NCBI GenBank assembly: GCA_030149815.1
Contig: JASLHI010000019.1
Span: 1-64,000, forward strand
From: Aquirhabdus sp.
Lineage (GTDB): Bacteria > Pseudomonadota > Gammaproteobacteria > Pseudomonadales > Moraxellaceae
Length of the DNA: 64,000 nucleotides
Reading direction: 5' to 3'
A model generated the notes under the pieces. That model was given only the letters and a program-made list of their open reading frames with translations. It searched no databases and had not been told where the DNA came from. Positions within the stretch are counted from its first letter, which is position 1; each line of letters starts with the position of its first letter. Below, piece after piece: positions 1-9,236 of this stretch. The position numbers and the translations under genes were made by a program.

Positions 1-1316
1 CCATCGAGTGTAGGAGGTTTCAAGGTATAAACGAAATGTTCATGTCGATACCATGCCATGAGCGTATTAGCATAACTTTCTGGATTGTGCTGTACATTTG
101 CAAAAAGTTGAATGGCGAAAGCTCGAGCTTTGGGATTTATACCTATCGGGAGCTGCAATGTGTCTTGGGCTAACCAGTTAGGTAACTCAACATCAGTCTG
201 ATTGACATCAACCTGATACAAGTGAAATGTTGTTTGCAACACAACAGCATCATCAGCGCGCAGAGTGTATTCACGCGTCAAACCTGCTTGCGAATCCATG
301 CTAAATGGCAAATTCAATGAAAATAACCAAGGTTGCTGTGTTGGCTCCATCATTAACTGATATTGCTTCGGCTTACTCTCTGCAAAATTAATGCTTTGAG
401 TAACCCACGATGGCGCAGGCTTACCACCCATTGCTATCACTTTTAAACGTGAATCAGTGGATGGTCGCCAAGTTCGACCATCGAAAGTACCTAAAACCAA
501 GCCTCGCCAATACAAAGATGATCTTGGAGGAAGCTGACCATCATCAAAAATTGCACGAAACGCCAATTCAGTGGATTGACTAAGATCGGCAATATCGCCT
601 GGCGACATTGAATCACTGATCCCTGTTTGTGATTGCCCTTGATTCAGATGCAGTGTCCACAGTGGCGGCATCCGAGGGAAAAATATAAATAAAATGACCA
701 TTAATGGAATAGCTTGGATAATGACCAGCCCCAAAACTCTGCTACTTCGATAGCCCATGAGTTGGTGTTTTTTCTGAATAAAACTCTCTTGGACAAACGA
801 AGTTTGCTTGGACTCCAATTGTTCATGACTCGGGGTATTTTGTTTCGCCATCGCCAGCAAAATCGCTAATGTCGTACAGGTCGCCCAAATTGCTGTAATT
901 AAGTCCTGATCAAATAAAAACTGACCCGCGGTGATAAACAGATCAAACGTCAGTACAACATAAATGTCCCGCCAAGCATTGACCTCAAAGAGTTTGCCAA
1001 GCAAACAAACCATCAAAAAAGCAGTGCCCGCGTCCACCCCAACAAACGTATGGTAAGACTGAAAGATGCCGAACATCCCCCCCAGAAATACAACAGTTTG
1101 TACGATCTTTTGGCGTGGCTTTTGTTGCTTTGATTTTTGCTGATTTAGCTCAGTTGCCCCAAAGACTCTCTGATGAATCCATGTTAATTGCGACAACACC
1201 ACCAAAATCGATAAGACTGTTAACCAAGAAGGTAAATGCCCAAGATGCGGCAACACAACCATAAGCTGTGTCAACATCAATGCATTACGCGCTGACAAAT
1301 GCATAGATGGGCGCAT
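1..1316 (-). CDS. TgpA-like membrane transglutaminase, C-terminus beyond window
   Basis: The frame is open from the ATG at 1316 to the window edge, about 438 codons. It begins MRPSMHLSARNALM and has several hydrophobic segments in its first 200 residues. A long extracytoplasmic stretch follows, ending in a region (FVYTLKPPTLDG at the edge) that in this family leads into the transglutaminase core. The pattern is that of DUF3488/transglutaminase-like TgpA proteins, essential in Pseudomonas aeruginosa. The catalytic Cys-His-Asp part lies outside the window. The start overlaps the stop of the DUF58 gene by one base (TGATG), so it is translationally coupled and is the third gene of a MoxR-DUF58-TgpA operon. 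The substrate of the enzyme is not known. Confidence 0.85.
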   Translation of the reverse strand, partial: MRPSMHLSARNALMLTQLMVVLPHLGHLPSWLTVLSILVVLSQLTWIHQRVFGATELNQQKSKQQKPRQKIVQTVVFLGGMFGIFQSYHTFVGVDAGTAFLMVCLLGKLFEVNAWRDIYVVLTFDLFITAGQFLFDQDLITAIWATCTTLAILLAMAKQNTPSHEQLESKQTSFVQESFIQKKHQLMGYRSSRVLGLVIIQAIPLMVILFIFFPRMPPLWTLHLNQGQSQTGISDSMSPGDIADLSQSTELAFRAIFDDGQLPPRSSLYWRGLVLGTFDGRTWRPSTDSRLKVIAMGGKPAPSWVTQSINFAESKPKQYQLMMEPTQQPWLFSLNLPFSMDSQAGLTREYTLRADDAVVLQTTFHLYQVDVNQTDVELPNWLAQDTLQLPIGINPKARAFAIQLFANVQHNPESYANTLMAWYRHEHFVYTLKPPTLD

Positions 1317-2269
1317 CACTCCACCTCCGCCAACAAACGCAATGCCGCTTTTTGGTGAAGCAATCCTTGACCCACGGGCAATGATTGATGACGCACTTTT
1401 AATTCAAATGAAACTTGCTCTTCAGTCAAACGTTTCACCCAATAAGCTAAATGCGATAAACGTAGCTCATGGTGACCACGCATCGCATCATAATCAAGCA
1501 ATTGCTCACGACCACACGGATCTGAAAAACGTTTCGTCAGTATCCCCTGCCCACGCGCCAAATGCCCCCATGACACGTGAGCTAATGATTCACCCTCAAT
1601 AAAAGAACGTAAGTCTTCAAATTCGTCTTGACCAGCAATACGTAAGACTGACTCATCGTCGTCGTCACTGAGTGTTCGTTGTCCATCAAGCATGCCCTCT
1701 ATAGGCTGAGGTGACACCCATGCAGGCTTACTAAATCGCACGTAAGTCCACGCACGTAATATGCCTAATGGATAAACCGTAGATACACTCAAACGTGGTG
1801 GTAAAAACTTACCTCGTGTCGGTGTTTTTAACTGCATCGTAATCAGCGTTTCTCGATCTAACACTGGAATAGTTAAAGTCTGGTCATCCCACTCCAGCTT
1901 GATCTGACAAGCAATCTGCCGACCTTTAGGCGTGATTCTAATTCGGTAATCCGTATGTGTTCCTGCTTCACAATCAGATGCATCAACCGCTTCAAGTAAT
2001 AAGCCTGATAGATTATTAAAGGTATGATGTAAAACAACGACCAACACACTTCCTAGAAAAAAACATAAACCCAGCACCAGATTATTCGCATAATTGATGC
2101 CTGCAATAAAAATAGCCAACATCATGAAGGCGTACAAACCACCTTCTCGACTTAAAAAAATAAAAACTTGACGTTGTGTCAGGCGAACTTGTTTGACTGG
2201 AGGCAAGCGTCGATTTTGCCAATCTCGGAATCTCTTTTGAAACCAACTTGGAGATATTTGTACAGCCAT
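1316..2269 (-). CDS. DUF58 domain protein
   Basis: A 317-residue protein with two adjacent hydrophobic segments near residues 50-85, then a cytoplasmic or periplasmic domain with the DUF58 core (GQDEFEDLRSFIEGES, then HVSWGHLARG, around 215-240). DUF58 proteins are usually encoded between a MoxR AAA ATPase and a transglutaminase-like membrane protein, exactly as here. They may carry a von Willebrand factor A-like fold and act with MoxR in assembling or activating a membrane complex. The exact role is unknown. The ATG at 2269 is 56 bases after the MoxR stop. Confidence 0.85.
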   Translation of the reverse strand: MAVQISPSWFQKRFRDWQNRRLPPVKQVRLTQRQVFIFLSREGGLYAFMMLAIFIAGINYANNLVLGLCFFLGSVLVVVLHHTFNNLSGLLLEAVDASDCEAGTHTDYRIRITPKGRQIACQIKLEWDDQTLTIPVLDRETLITMQLKTPTRGKFLPPRLSVSTVYPLGILRAWTYVRFSKPAWVSPQPIEGMLDGQRTLSDDDDESVLRIAGQDEFEDLRSFIEGESLAHVSWGHLARGQGILTKRFSDPCGREQLLDYDAMRGHHELRLSHLAYWVKRLTEEQVSFELKVRHQSLPVGQGLLHQKAALRLLAEVE

Positions 2270-2325
2270 CAGAAATCCATTTATTGACTTGAACTTAATT
2301 CATATACTGAATTTATATAAAAATA

Positions 2326-3357
2326 TCAGACTACTACAGCAACTTGCTTTAAAACTTGCTGTGCTGGCGATGTACCATCAGTCAATCCACCCAAACGATG
2401 ATCTGCAACAGCAGCAAAAACTGCCTGAATATCTTCTGGGATCACATAACTACGTCCCGCCACAAAAGCATAGGCTTGCGCTGCTCGCTTCAATGCCAGC
2501 ACACCACGCGTAGACAAACCAACATGCTGGCGAGACTCACGGGTTTTTGCGACTAAACGCTGTAGATAATCCAGCACAGGTGATGCCAAATGAACTTGAT
2601 GTAAGCTCGCTTGCCACTCAAGTAATGTGGCCTGATCTAGCAATGGCTGCATCTGCGCAAGCATTTGTCTGCGATCCAACCCCAGCAACAAATCACGCTC
2701 AGCCTGCTCTGATGGATAACCTAGAGATAAACACATTAAAAATCGATCCAACTGTGATTCTGGTAGTGGATATGTGCCAGCCTGTTGGAAAGGATTCTGC
2801 GTCGCAATCACAAAAAATGGCTGCGGCAAGACACGTGTTTGACCATCCTGAGAAACTTGTCGTTCTTCCATGGCCTCAAGAAGCGCACTTTGCGTTTTTG
2901 GACTGGTACGATTGATTTCATCCGCCAATAAAACTTGAGTAAAGACAGGGCCTGCTCGAAATTCAAACTGCTGTTTCTCTGGATTAAAAATCGAAAAGCC
3001 CAAAATATCTGAAGGCAACATATCACTGGTGAATTGCACGCGACGATAAGTCAACCCCAATCCACGTGCCAAACTTTCAGCAAGCGTGGTTTTCCCCATA
3101 CCCGGTAAATCTTGCAACAACAAATGCCCACCCGCAATTAAACAGGTCAAGGACAACTTAATTTGTTCAGGTTTATCTAAGATAATATGACGCAACGCGA
3201 CCAATGCCGCTTCAATTTTTGGATGCGCAGTTTGAAGTAGCGTGTTGACTACAGCGGCATCCGAGCGCGGTGGTTGTGATTCGGAAGATGTTAAAAATCG
3301 ATTGCTTGAACTTTGATTTGGACTTAATGTCACGACGTAAACATCCTGATTGTTCAT
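2326..3357 (-). CDS. MoxR family AAA+ ATPase
   Basis: A 343-residue AAA+ ATPase. Walker A is LPGMGKTTL (about 84-92), Walker B is LLADEINR (about 143-150), and the sensor region ATQNPFQQAGTYPLPESQLDRF is typical of MoxR. MoxR proteins are chaperone-like ATPases that work with VWA/DUF58 partners. I chose the ATG at 3357 (MNNQDVY). An upstream GTG at 3423 would add 22 residues unlike the family, but it cannot be ruled out. It is the first gene of the MoxR-DUF58-TgpA operon and lies downstream of the protease gene, separated from it by an intrinsic terminator. Confidence 0.88.
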   Translation of the reverse strand: MNNQDVYVVTLSPNQSSSNRFLTSSESQPPRSDAAVVNTLLQTAHPKIEAALVALRHIILDKPEQIKLSLTCLIAGGHLLLQDLPGMGKTTLAESLARGLGLTYRRVQFTSDMLPSDILGFSIFNPEKQQFEFRAGPVFTQVLLADEINRTSPKTQSALLEAMEERQVSQDGQTRVLPQPFFVIATQNPFQQAGTYPLPESQLDRFLMCLSLGYPSEQAERDLLLGLDRRQMLAQMQPLLDQATLLEWQASLHQVHLASPVLDYLQRLVAKTRESRQHVGLSTRGVLALKRAAQAYAFVAGRSYVIPEDIQAVFAAVADHRLGGLTDGTSPAQQVLKQVAVVV

Positions 3358-3455
3358 ACAAAAATATACTTCTAGTCTAACTGAAAAACATAGAGATACA
3401 ACATGTAAACCAGACCACTGCACCCACCAAATTACGGTTTAATCCCAATGTGATT

Positions 3456-3492
3456 TTCATAAAAAACACGCTACTTTTATCAAGTAACGTGT
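3456..3492 (-). terminator. intrinsic terminator of the Do-type protease gene
   Basis: On the minus strand an 11-bp stem (ACACGTTACTT pairing with AAGTAGCGTGT, one G-U pair) is closed by a 5-base loop and followed by TTTTTT. It lies 41 bases after the protease stop codon and separates it from the MoxR operon. Confidence 0.8.
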
Positions 3493-3532
3493 CTTTCACA
3501 ACAGATACAACAGAAGTCAAACCATTAGCTGA

Positions 3533-5038
3533 TCATTCGATTCTTAAACCTGCTCTGCGCGGAATCTTATCTCGTATGACAATCACTTCAACAACACCTT
3601 TTTTCGGCAACGTTTTTTGGGCTGTAGCAAAAGCAGCAAGGTTCGGTGTCGGACGACCATTTAAGCGCACAATCACATCACCAATCTGGATTTGTGCATT
3701 ATTTGCAATACTATAAGGCTCTACAGAATCGACAACTACGCCTTTTATCGTAGCATCTGCACTTTCTTTATCGCTCATGTCGTGCGCTTTTAAACCTAAA
3801 ATATTGATGCTATCGACACCATCCCTTGCAACTTTTTCCTCAGCATCCTCGTCTGCGGTTGCCGCTTTCAACTTAGGATTCAAAATCAGACGCTGACCAT
3901 CTCGAAGCAAACCTAACGTAATCACAGTGTTTGGACGCGTACGATTAATATAATTTACCAAATCAGAAGCACGAGAAATCGCTTTATCATTAAAAGAAAG
4001 AATAATGTCGCCTTCTTTAATCCCAACAGCACTCGCCGCCGAATCTGGAGAAACTTTCACCACAAGTGCACCTTCTGGTTTTGGTAAGTGATAAACTTCT
4101 GCCAAGTTTCGATCAATATCTTGCGGATAGACACCTAAATAAGCACGTGAGACTTTTCCACCGTTTTTGAGTTGATCCGCAACACCTATTGCAACATCAA
4201 TCGGAATGGAAAATGATAATCCCATGTATCCACCAGTTCCTGAGAAGATACGCGAATTAATTCCGATCACTTCACCCCGTTGATTAAATAAAGGACCACC
4301 TGAGTTACCGGGATTAAGCACAACATCCGATTGAATAAATGGCACAGCATTATCCACAGTCACAGAACGCGATGTCGCACTGACGATCCCCGCCGAAGCA
4401 GAATAATCAAACCCAAACGGTGAGCCGATTGCGAGAACAGGCTCGCCCACTCGTAACTTATCTGAATCGCCTAATTGCAGTGAAGGATAATGATCTCCTT
4501 TAACTTTTAACACCGCAACGTCAGTACGCTCATCACTCCCTACGACATCAGCATCAAGTTCACGACGATCACTTAACGTCACCGTGACTTTTTTGACATC
4601 ATCGACAACATGACGATTAGTCAAAAGATAACCGTCTTGGCTAATAAAGAATGCACTACCGTAAGACTTTTGCTCTGTTGGAGTTCTAGGCTGATTGGGA
4701 ATAATAATTTGATTCCCAAAGTATCTTTTCAGCATTTCAGGCAATTGCTGCTGCATTTCTTCTTCTTTGGTCATTTTCTTAACGACCGTTACCCGCACAA
4801 CAGCTGGTGCAACTTGAGCAACAATATCAGAGAAATCAATCGGTGCAGTAGCGTATGCTGCCTGCATTGAAAAACCCACCATCGTACTCGTCACAAGGAC
4901 GCCTTTAACTAACGTCTTGAAGCCGGTCTTTCGATAGCTTTGCGGTATTTTTTGTGATGTTTGATCAAAATATTTATCAATTTTAACGTTGATTTTACTC
5001 GAATTCCCTTCGGTGATTTGTACGTTTACTGCGTCCAT
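3533..5038 (-). CDS. degP: periplasmic Do-family serine protease (DegP/MucD type)
   Basis: A 501-residue HtrA protease for periplasmic quality control. The catalytic triad is visible: His143 (NRHVV), Asp173 (RTDVAVL) and Ser246 (GNSGGP). A Q-rich LA loop lies at about 92-125, with PDZ1 near 290-380 and PDZ2 near 405-495. The ATG at 5038 is preferred over the TTG/ATG codons upstream. Even from here, about 40 mostly polar residues precede the hydrophobic core LVKGVLVTSTMVGFSMQAAYA, with cleavage likely after residue 63, so the n-region is unusually long. The gene is divergent from nadB and is followed by its own terminator. In Pseudomonas and Acinetobacter relatives mucD is often near algU/nadB, which fits the neighbourhood. 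Confidence 0.9.
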   Translation of the reverse strand: MDAVNVQITEGNSSKINVKIDKYFDQTSQKIPQSYRKTGFKTLVKGVLVTSTMVGFSMQAAYATAPIDFSDIVAQVAPAVVRVTVVKKMTKEEEMQQQLPEMLKRYFGNQIIIPNQPRTPTEQKSYGSAFFISQDGYLLTNRHVVDDVKKVTVTLSDRRELDADVVGSDERTDVAVLKVKGDHYPSLQLGDSDKLRVGEPVLAIGSPFGFDYSASAGIVSATSRSVTVDNAVPFIQSDVVLNPGNSGGPLFNQRGEVIGINSRIFSGTGGYMGLSFSIPIDVAIGVADQLKNGGKVSRAYLGVYPQDIDRNLAEVYHLPKPEGALVVKVSPDSAASAVGIKEGDIILSFNDKAISRASDLVNYINRTRPNTVITLGLLRDGQRLILNPKLKAATADEDAEEKVARDGVDSINILGLKAHDMSDKESADATIKGVVVDSVEPYSIANNAQIQIGDVIVRLNGRPTPNLAAFATAQKTLPKKGVVEVIVIRDKIPRRAGLRIE

Positions 5039-5089
5039 GAGCCAACTTTCCCATACATAAAAATCATAAATAAAAATGTCGTAAAACAT

Positions 5090-5200
5090 GAGATTTGGTA
5101 GACGATTTTAACCATAACGATGGCGCAACTTCTGTTAGCAATCGTTGCAACTTGTATGATTCATTTCAATCAATTACGAGATTAATGTAAACCAAATCTC
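5090..5200. repeat. long-spaced 10-bp inverted repeat in the degP/nadB divergent region
   Basis: GAGATTTGGT (5090-5099) is perfectly repeated in inverse as ACCAAATCTC (5191-5200), 91 bases apart, covering the space between the two divergent genes. It could be a regulator-binding pair or chance. No clear promoter hexamers stand out. Confidence 0.35.
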
Positions 5201-5386
5201 TTTTATAGCGTGATCAGTTTTTCTTACCTGTCCATCAACTTCAAATCACAATTCGAGCGTATCAGTAAAAATCCTAGGCAAAAAACGCCACGGGCACGCT
5301 TAGATCGGTTACTTTTTCACTTGCAGATCTTTCATAAATCTTTAATACTTCATCTCTTATTTGGATTTAAAAGGCATCATTCGCCC

Positions 5387-7081
5387 GTGAGCACGACCAA
5401 TTCTACCGTGAGCGCAACCACTGTCAGCCCTAATCGCACTAGCCAACCTGATAACACTAAAATTAACAATGAATTAGATCATCATCATTTCGATGTCATG
5501 ATCGTAGGTAGTGGTGCGGCCGGATTAACACTTGCACTTTCTCTGCCAAGTCATCTACGAGTTGCGGTGATGGCAAAAGCACCACTGACCGAAGCCAGTA
5601 CGTATTATGCTCAAGGCGGTGTTGCAGCAGTTTTAGATGAAACAGACTCAACAGAAAACCACATTGAAGATACGCTGATTGCTGGTGCAGGATTATGTCA
5701 TCGTGATGCAGTTGCATTCACCGTTGAAGGCGGTCGCGAAGCAGTCGATTTTCTATTAAAACAAGGCGTACGCTTTACTTTAGATGCAGAAGAACAACTC
5801 CACCTCACACGAGAAGGTGGTCATTCACATCGTCGTATTATTCACGCCGCGGATGCAACAGGCATTGCGATTTCCACGACATTAATTCGCCAAGTCAAGA
5901 AACGTAAGAATGTCACCATTCTCAATGATTATGCAGCGATTGATATTGTCACCAGTGAAAAATTAGGTCTAGCAGGTGACAATCGTGTTGTTGGTATTTA
6001 CGCGCTGGATATGGTTGAAAACAAAGTAAAAACGTTTCAAACCCAATTTGTTGCATTAGCATGCGGCGGTGCAAGTAAATCTTATTTGTACACCACCAAT
6101 CCTGATATCGCGACAGGTGATGGAATTGCAATGGCTTGGCGTGCGGGTTGTCGTGTCGCCAACATGGAATTTAATCAGTTTCACCCAACCTGTCTCTATC
6201 ACCCCAAAGCACGTTCATTTCTGATTACGGAAGCGATGCGCGGTGAAGGTGCATATCTGCGGTTACCGAATGGTGAACGGTTCATGCCACGATTTGATGA
6301 ACGCGCAGAACTTGCACCGCGTGACATCGTAGCACGTGCTATTGACTATGAAATGAAACGACTCGGGGTACGTCATCTCTATCTCGACATCACGCATCGC
6401 CCGCCTGAATTTGTTAAAGAACACTTCCCCATGCTGTATGAGCGTTTGCTCGAACTCGGCATTGATATTACTAAGGATCAGATTCCTGTCGTTCCTGCAG
6501 CGCACTATACCTGCGGCGGCGTGATGGTCGACTTGAATAGTGAAAGCGATATCTCAGGTCTATATGCCATCGGCGAAACATCATTCACAGGGTTGCACGG
6601 CGCAAATCGCATGGCCAGCAACTCTCTGCTTGAATGTTTTGTATTCGGTGCCAGTGCAGCCAAACATATTACGCAGAAAATATCTGAAAATACTGAACAA
6701 ACCACCTTAGTCGATGTGCCTGCATGGGATGATTCACGCGTACAGAATCCAGATGAAGACGTGGTCATTCTGCATAACTGGGAAGAACTACGCCACTTTA
6801 TGTGGAACTATGTTGGTATTGTGCGGACGACCAAACGTTTAGAGCGCGCACTCAATCGCATCCAGATGTTGAAGCATGAAATTGAAGAATATTACTCAAG
6901 TTATGTGATGAGTAAAAATTTGATTGAACTGCGAAATCTGGCTTTGGTGAGTGAAATGATCGTTCGCTGCGCGTTACAGCGCAAAGAATCTCGCGGATTA
7001 CATTACACGCTCGACTACCCAGAATTATCCAATGAAATCAAAGATTCAATTTTAGTTCCGCCTGATTTCAAGACGGAATAA
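5387..7081 (+). CDS. nadB: L-aspartate oxidase
   Basis: NadB oxidises L-aspartate to iminoaspartate with FAD, the first step of de novo NAD synthesis; quinolinate synthase NadA uses the product. The Rossmann motif GSGAAG is at about 41-46. STYYAQGGVAAV, the active-site region LTREGGHSHRR, HPTCLYHP, EAMRGEGAYLR and AAHYTCGGV all match the family. The start is uncertain: no ATG precedes the one inside the FAD motif, so a GTG is probably used. I chose GTG 5387 (564 residues, close to the usual 540) with an AAAAGG sequence about 11 bases upstream. GTG 5408 and GTG 5210 are alternatives. The linker before the FAD domain is rich in Ser/Thr/Asn and poorly conserved in look. Confidence 0.92.
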   Translation: MSTTNSTVSATTVSPNRTSQPDNTKINNELDHHHFDVMIVGSGAAGLTLALSLPSHLRVAVMAKAPLTEASTYYAQGGVAAVLDETDSTENHIEDTLIAGAGLCHRDAVAFTVEGGREAVDFLLKQGVRFTLDAEEQLHLTREGGHSHRRIIHAADATGIAISTTLIRQVKKRKNVTILNDYAAIDIVTSEKLGLAGDNRVVGIYALDMVENKVKTFQTQFVALACGGASKSYLYTTNPDIATGDGIAMAWRAGCRVANMEFNQFHPTCLYHPKARSFLITEAMRGEGAYLRLPNGERFMPRFDERAELAPRDIVARAIDYEMKRLGVRHLYLDITHRPPEFVKEHFPMLYERLLELGIDITKDQIPVVPAAHYTCGGVMVDLNSESDISGLYAIGETSFTGLHGANRMASNSLLECFVFGASAAKHITQKISENTEQTTLVDVPAWDDSRVQNPDEDVVILHNWEELRHFMWNYVGIVRTTKRLERALNRIQMLKHEIEEYYSSYVMSKNLIELRNLALVSEMIVRCALQRKESRGLHYTLDYPELSNEIKDSILVPPDFKTE

Positions 7082-7102
7082 TTAATTTTTAATTGTTACA
7101 TG

Positions 7103-8590
7103 TTACATCATAAAAGGCGCGACCAATTGCCATGGTTGCGCCCTTTCTAATTGACCAGCCAATTGAAACAGTATTCCTTCTTCTCCCATGGGCGCAATAA
7201 ATTGCACGCCCATCGGCAATCCCTTCGACGTTACATGCAACGGAACAGACATTGCTGGTACACCAGTAATATTGGCAATTTGGGTAAAAGGAACCCATTT
7301 CAGATTATCGACAGCCATTTTATGTGCAATACCAAACTTAACAACAGGACCCGCCAAATGTCCTGCAAGTAATGCCTTGGCTGCCACTTTCTCAATCATT
7401 GACAATCTCACCTCACCAATTTTTGCAGGTGGCATAGCCATGGTGGGTGTTAGCCATAAATCATAGTTCTGATGAAACTCTGCAAGTTCTCGAGCACACA
7501 TATTGGCATATACATAAGCCTGAGCATATGTACTAGAGGAAGTGGCTTCACCAAATGCTGCGCTAGCAATCGTATCTAACTCAAAACCATCCGAGCCACA
7601 GCCCGTTTCACGTTTGACTTTTTGTACAGTCACGGCTGCATTTGCAAACCAAATGGTTAAAAAACTGTGTGCCGCCTCTAAACCATCAATCTCTGGTTCC
7701 GTCTCTTCAACATGATGTCCAAGCGATTCTAGTAGCTTGACAGTCTTTTCGACGGCTTTAATCGCTTCAGGATCGACAAAAGTGCCTATCGGTGAACGTG
7801 TTGAAAATGCAACTTTAAGTGGTTTAGGATCTCGCCCCGCCTCTTCTAAATACGAACGAATAGGCTTCGCAAGTCGGTACAATGAACCAATCTCATCACC
7901 CAGAGTCGCATCCAACATCGCAGCACTATCACGTACCGTCCGCGACACCACATGATTCATGGCAGCACCATGCATTTGCTCGGTTACCAAAGGTCCCCAT
8001 GGTGTACGTCCACGACTAGGTTTTAATCCAAATAAGCCACAACACGCCGCTGGAATACGAATCGACCCACCACCATCGTTTGCACCTGCCATTGGCACGA
8101 TACCCGCCGCAACCGCTGCAGCAGAACCACCTGATGAGCCGCCAGGTGTATGCTTGATATTCCAAGGATTATGACTTGCACCCCATGCTTCAGGCTCAGT
8201 AATGCCTTTAATGCCAAACTCAGGCGTATTGGTTCGACCAAAAATAACAACACCAGAATTCAACCATCGCTGTGTAATCTCGGCATGAACGCTAGGGCGA
8301 TAATTGGCTTTTTTAAGTGCTTTATTTCCATTGGTATTTAAGACACCAGCATAATCTTGAAATAAATCCTTAGTCAAAAAAGGAACGCCAGCAAACGGCC
8401 CAGTCAGCGTTTGTTTCGCTCTAGTTTGAGCGATCTCATCCATTCGAATAATGACGGAATTTAGCTTCTTATGTGTTTTTTCTGTGCGATCAATCGCCAC
8501 ACGCAATAACTCGACCGCAGTTACTTCACGACGAGCAACCAGACGAGATAAACCTAAACCGTCATATTGAACATATTCAGAAAACTTCAT
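7103..8590 (-). CDS. amidase signature family hydrolase (paralogue 1)
   Basis: A 495-residue amidase-signature enzyme with the Ser-cisSer-Lys triad at Lys74 (FLTKD), Ser152 (GGSSGGS) and Ser176 (DGGGSIRIPA). It resembles the GatA/6-aminohexanoate-cyclic-dimer hydrolase branch of stand-alone amidases. The substrate cannot be read from the sequence. No signal peptide is seen, so it is cytoplasmic. It converges on nadB with only 21 bases between the two stops and no obvious terminator there. A second member of the family lies at 13645-15108. They share the core motif ending IRIPAACCGL, but the rest has diverged, so this is an old duplication or independent gain. Confidence 0.88.
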   Translation of the reverse strand: MKFSEYVQYDGLGLSRLVARREVTAVELLRVAIDRTEKTHKKLNSVIIRMDEIAQTRAKQTLTGPFAGVPFLTKDLFQDYAGVLNTNGNKALKKANYRPSVHAEITQRWLNSGVVIFGRTNTPEFGIKGITEPEAWGASHNPWNIKHTPGGSSGGSAAAVAAGIVPMAGANDGGGSIRIPAACCGLFGLKPSRGRTPWGPLVTEQMHGAAMNHVVSRTVRDSAAMLDATLGDEIGSLYRLAKPIRSYLEEAGRDPKPLKVAFSTRSPIGTFVDPEAIKAVEKTVKLLESLGHHVEETEPEIDGLEAAHSFLTIWFANAAVTVQKVKRETGCGSDGFELDTIASAAFGEATSSSTYAQAYVYANMCARELAEFHQNYDLWLTPTMAMPPAKIGEVRLSMIEKVAAKALLAGHLAGPVVKFGIAHKMAVDNLKWVPFTQIANITGVPAMSVPLHVTSKGLPMGVQFIAPMGEEGILFQLAGQLERAQPWQLVAPFMM

Positions 8591-8629
8591 GCTTCAAACC
8601 CCATCAAAATGTCATCAACTTTTTGTCAA

Positions 8630-8887
8630 TCAACATACACGGCGACGTTGACCATCTTTAGTGCCAAAACAGCGGATCACGACTTTTGAATGTTGCTTAT
8701 AACTACGATAATGATGTGGTCGCTCATGACGAATAGGGCGTCGGCTAATCTGATGATGTGTAGCTTGACGAGCTTGAAAGTCTTCAAATGAATGACCGTG
8801 ATGATTCACCAAAACTTCAGCATTTGAAGGCATGGACAGAACCATAAGTCCAAATACGACAGCACCAGTCATGATATTTTTTAGCAT
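8630..8887 (-). CDS. small exported His/Arg-rich protein
   Basis: An 85-residue protein starting MLKNIMTG at 8887. A clear signal peptide (hydrophobic core VVFGLMVLSM, cleavage after PSNA, about residue 23) is followed by a short basic mature part with many His and Arg and two Cys (VIRCFG and the C-terminal RRRVC). An in-frame upstream extension to 8968 would hide the signal peptide and is not preferred. The family is not recognised. The His clusters suggest metal binding and the two Cys a disulfide, but both are inference. It is upstream of the amidase gene on the same strand, 39 bases away. Confidence 0.6.
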   Translation of the reverse strand: MLKNIMTGAVVFGLMVLSMPSNAEVLVNHHGHSFEDFQARQATHHQISRRPIRHERPHHYRSYKQHSKVVIRCFGTKDGQRRRVC

Positions 8888-9236
8888 GATAAAAGTCCGT
8901 TTATATCGATTGATAAAAATCCTTGATTGAAATATATCAGACATCTTCACCATTCGTTTGCAATTCATCCAGAAATCAATGCTACTCAGCAGTCATATAT
9001 CCCATCGCACCCAAAGACATTCACTCCAACCCAATTCAGCATACATAAAACAACGATAACGTACTCAAAATAAGATGAAACTAGAATCTAAACCAATTGA
9101 TATCACCAGCATTAACTGACTAATTGTCACCAGAAATAAATTTTCAATTGAGCTTGTAACATTTTCTAAAAATCTGCGTCTAAAGACCATAACGCTATAG
9201 TTGTGCTTAGCAAATTATATTTTTGGAGAACTGAAA
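8888..9236. other. 349-base divergent intergenic region
   Basis: AT-rich spacer between the small exported protein and msrB. Apart from the ECF-type promoter candidate at 9155-9183 and the msrB ribosome binding site (GGAGA, 9225-9229) I see no gene or repeat. Confidence 0.6.
9155..9183 (+). promoter_or_regulatory. putative ECF sigma-type promoter of the msrB-msrA-dipZ operon
   Basis: TGTAAC (9155-9160), then 16 bases, then CGTCTAA (9177-9183). It lies 53 bases before the msrB start. GTAAC / CGTC-type elements are typical of several ECF sigma factors and differ from a sigma-70 promoter. In Neisseria gonorrhoeae an ECF sigma factor is known to control msrAB. The link here is inference from the motif and its position. 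Confidence 0.45.

Noticed and set aside
1342..1602. 86-codon plus-strand frame over the DUF58 gene
   Set aside because: It is antisense to a well-supported gene, with composition set by that gene's codons.
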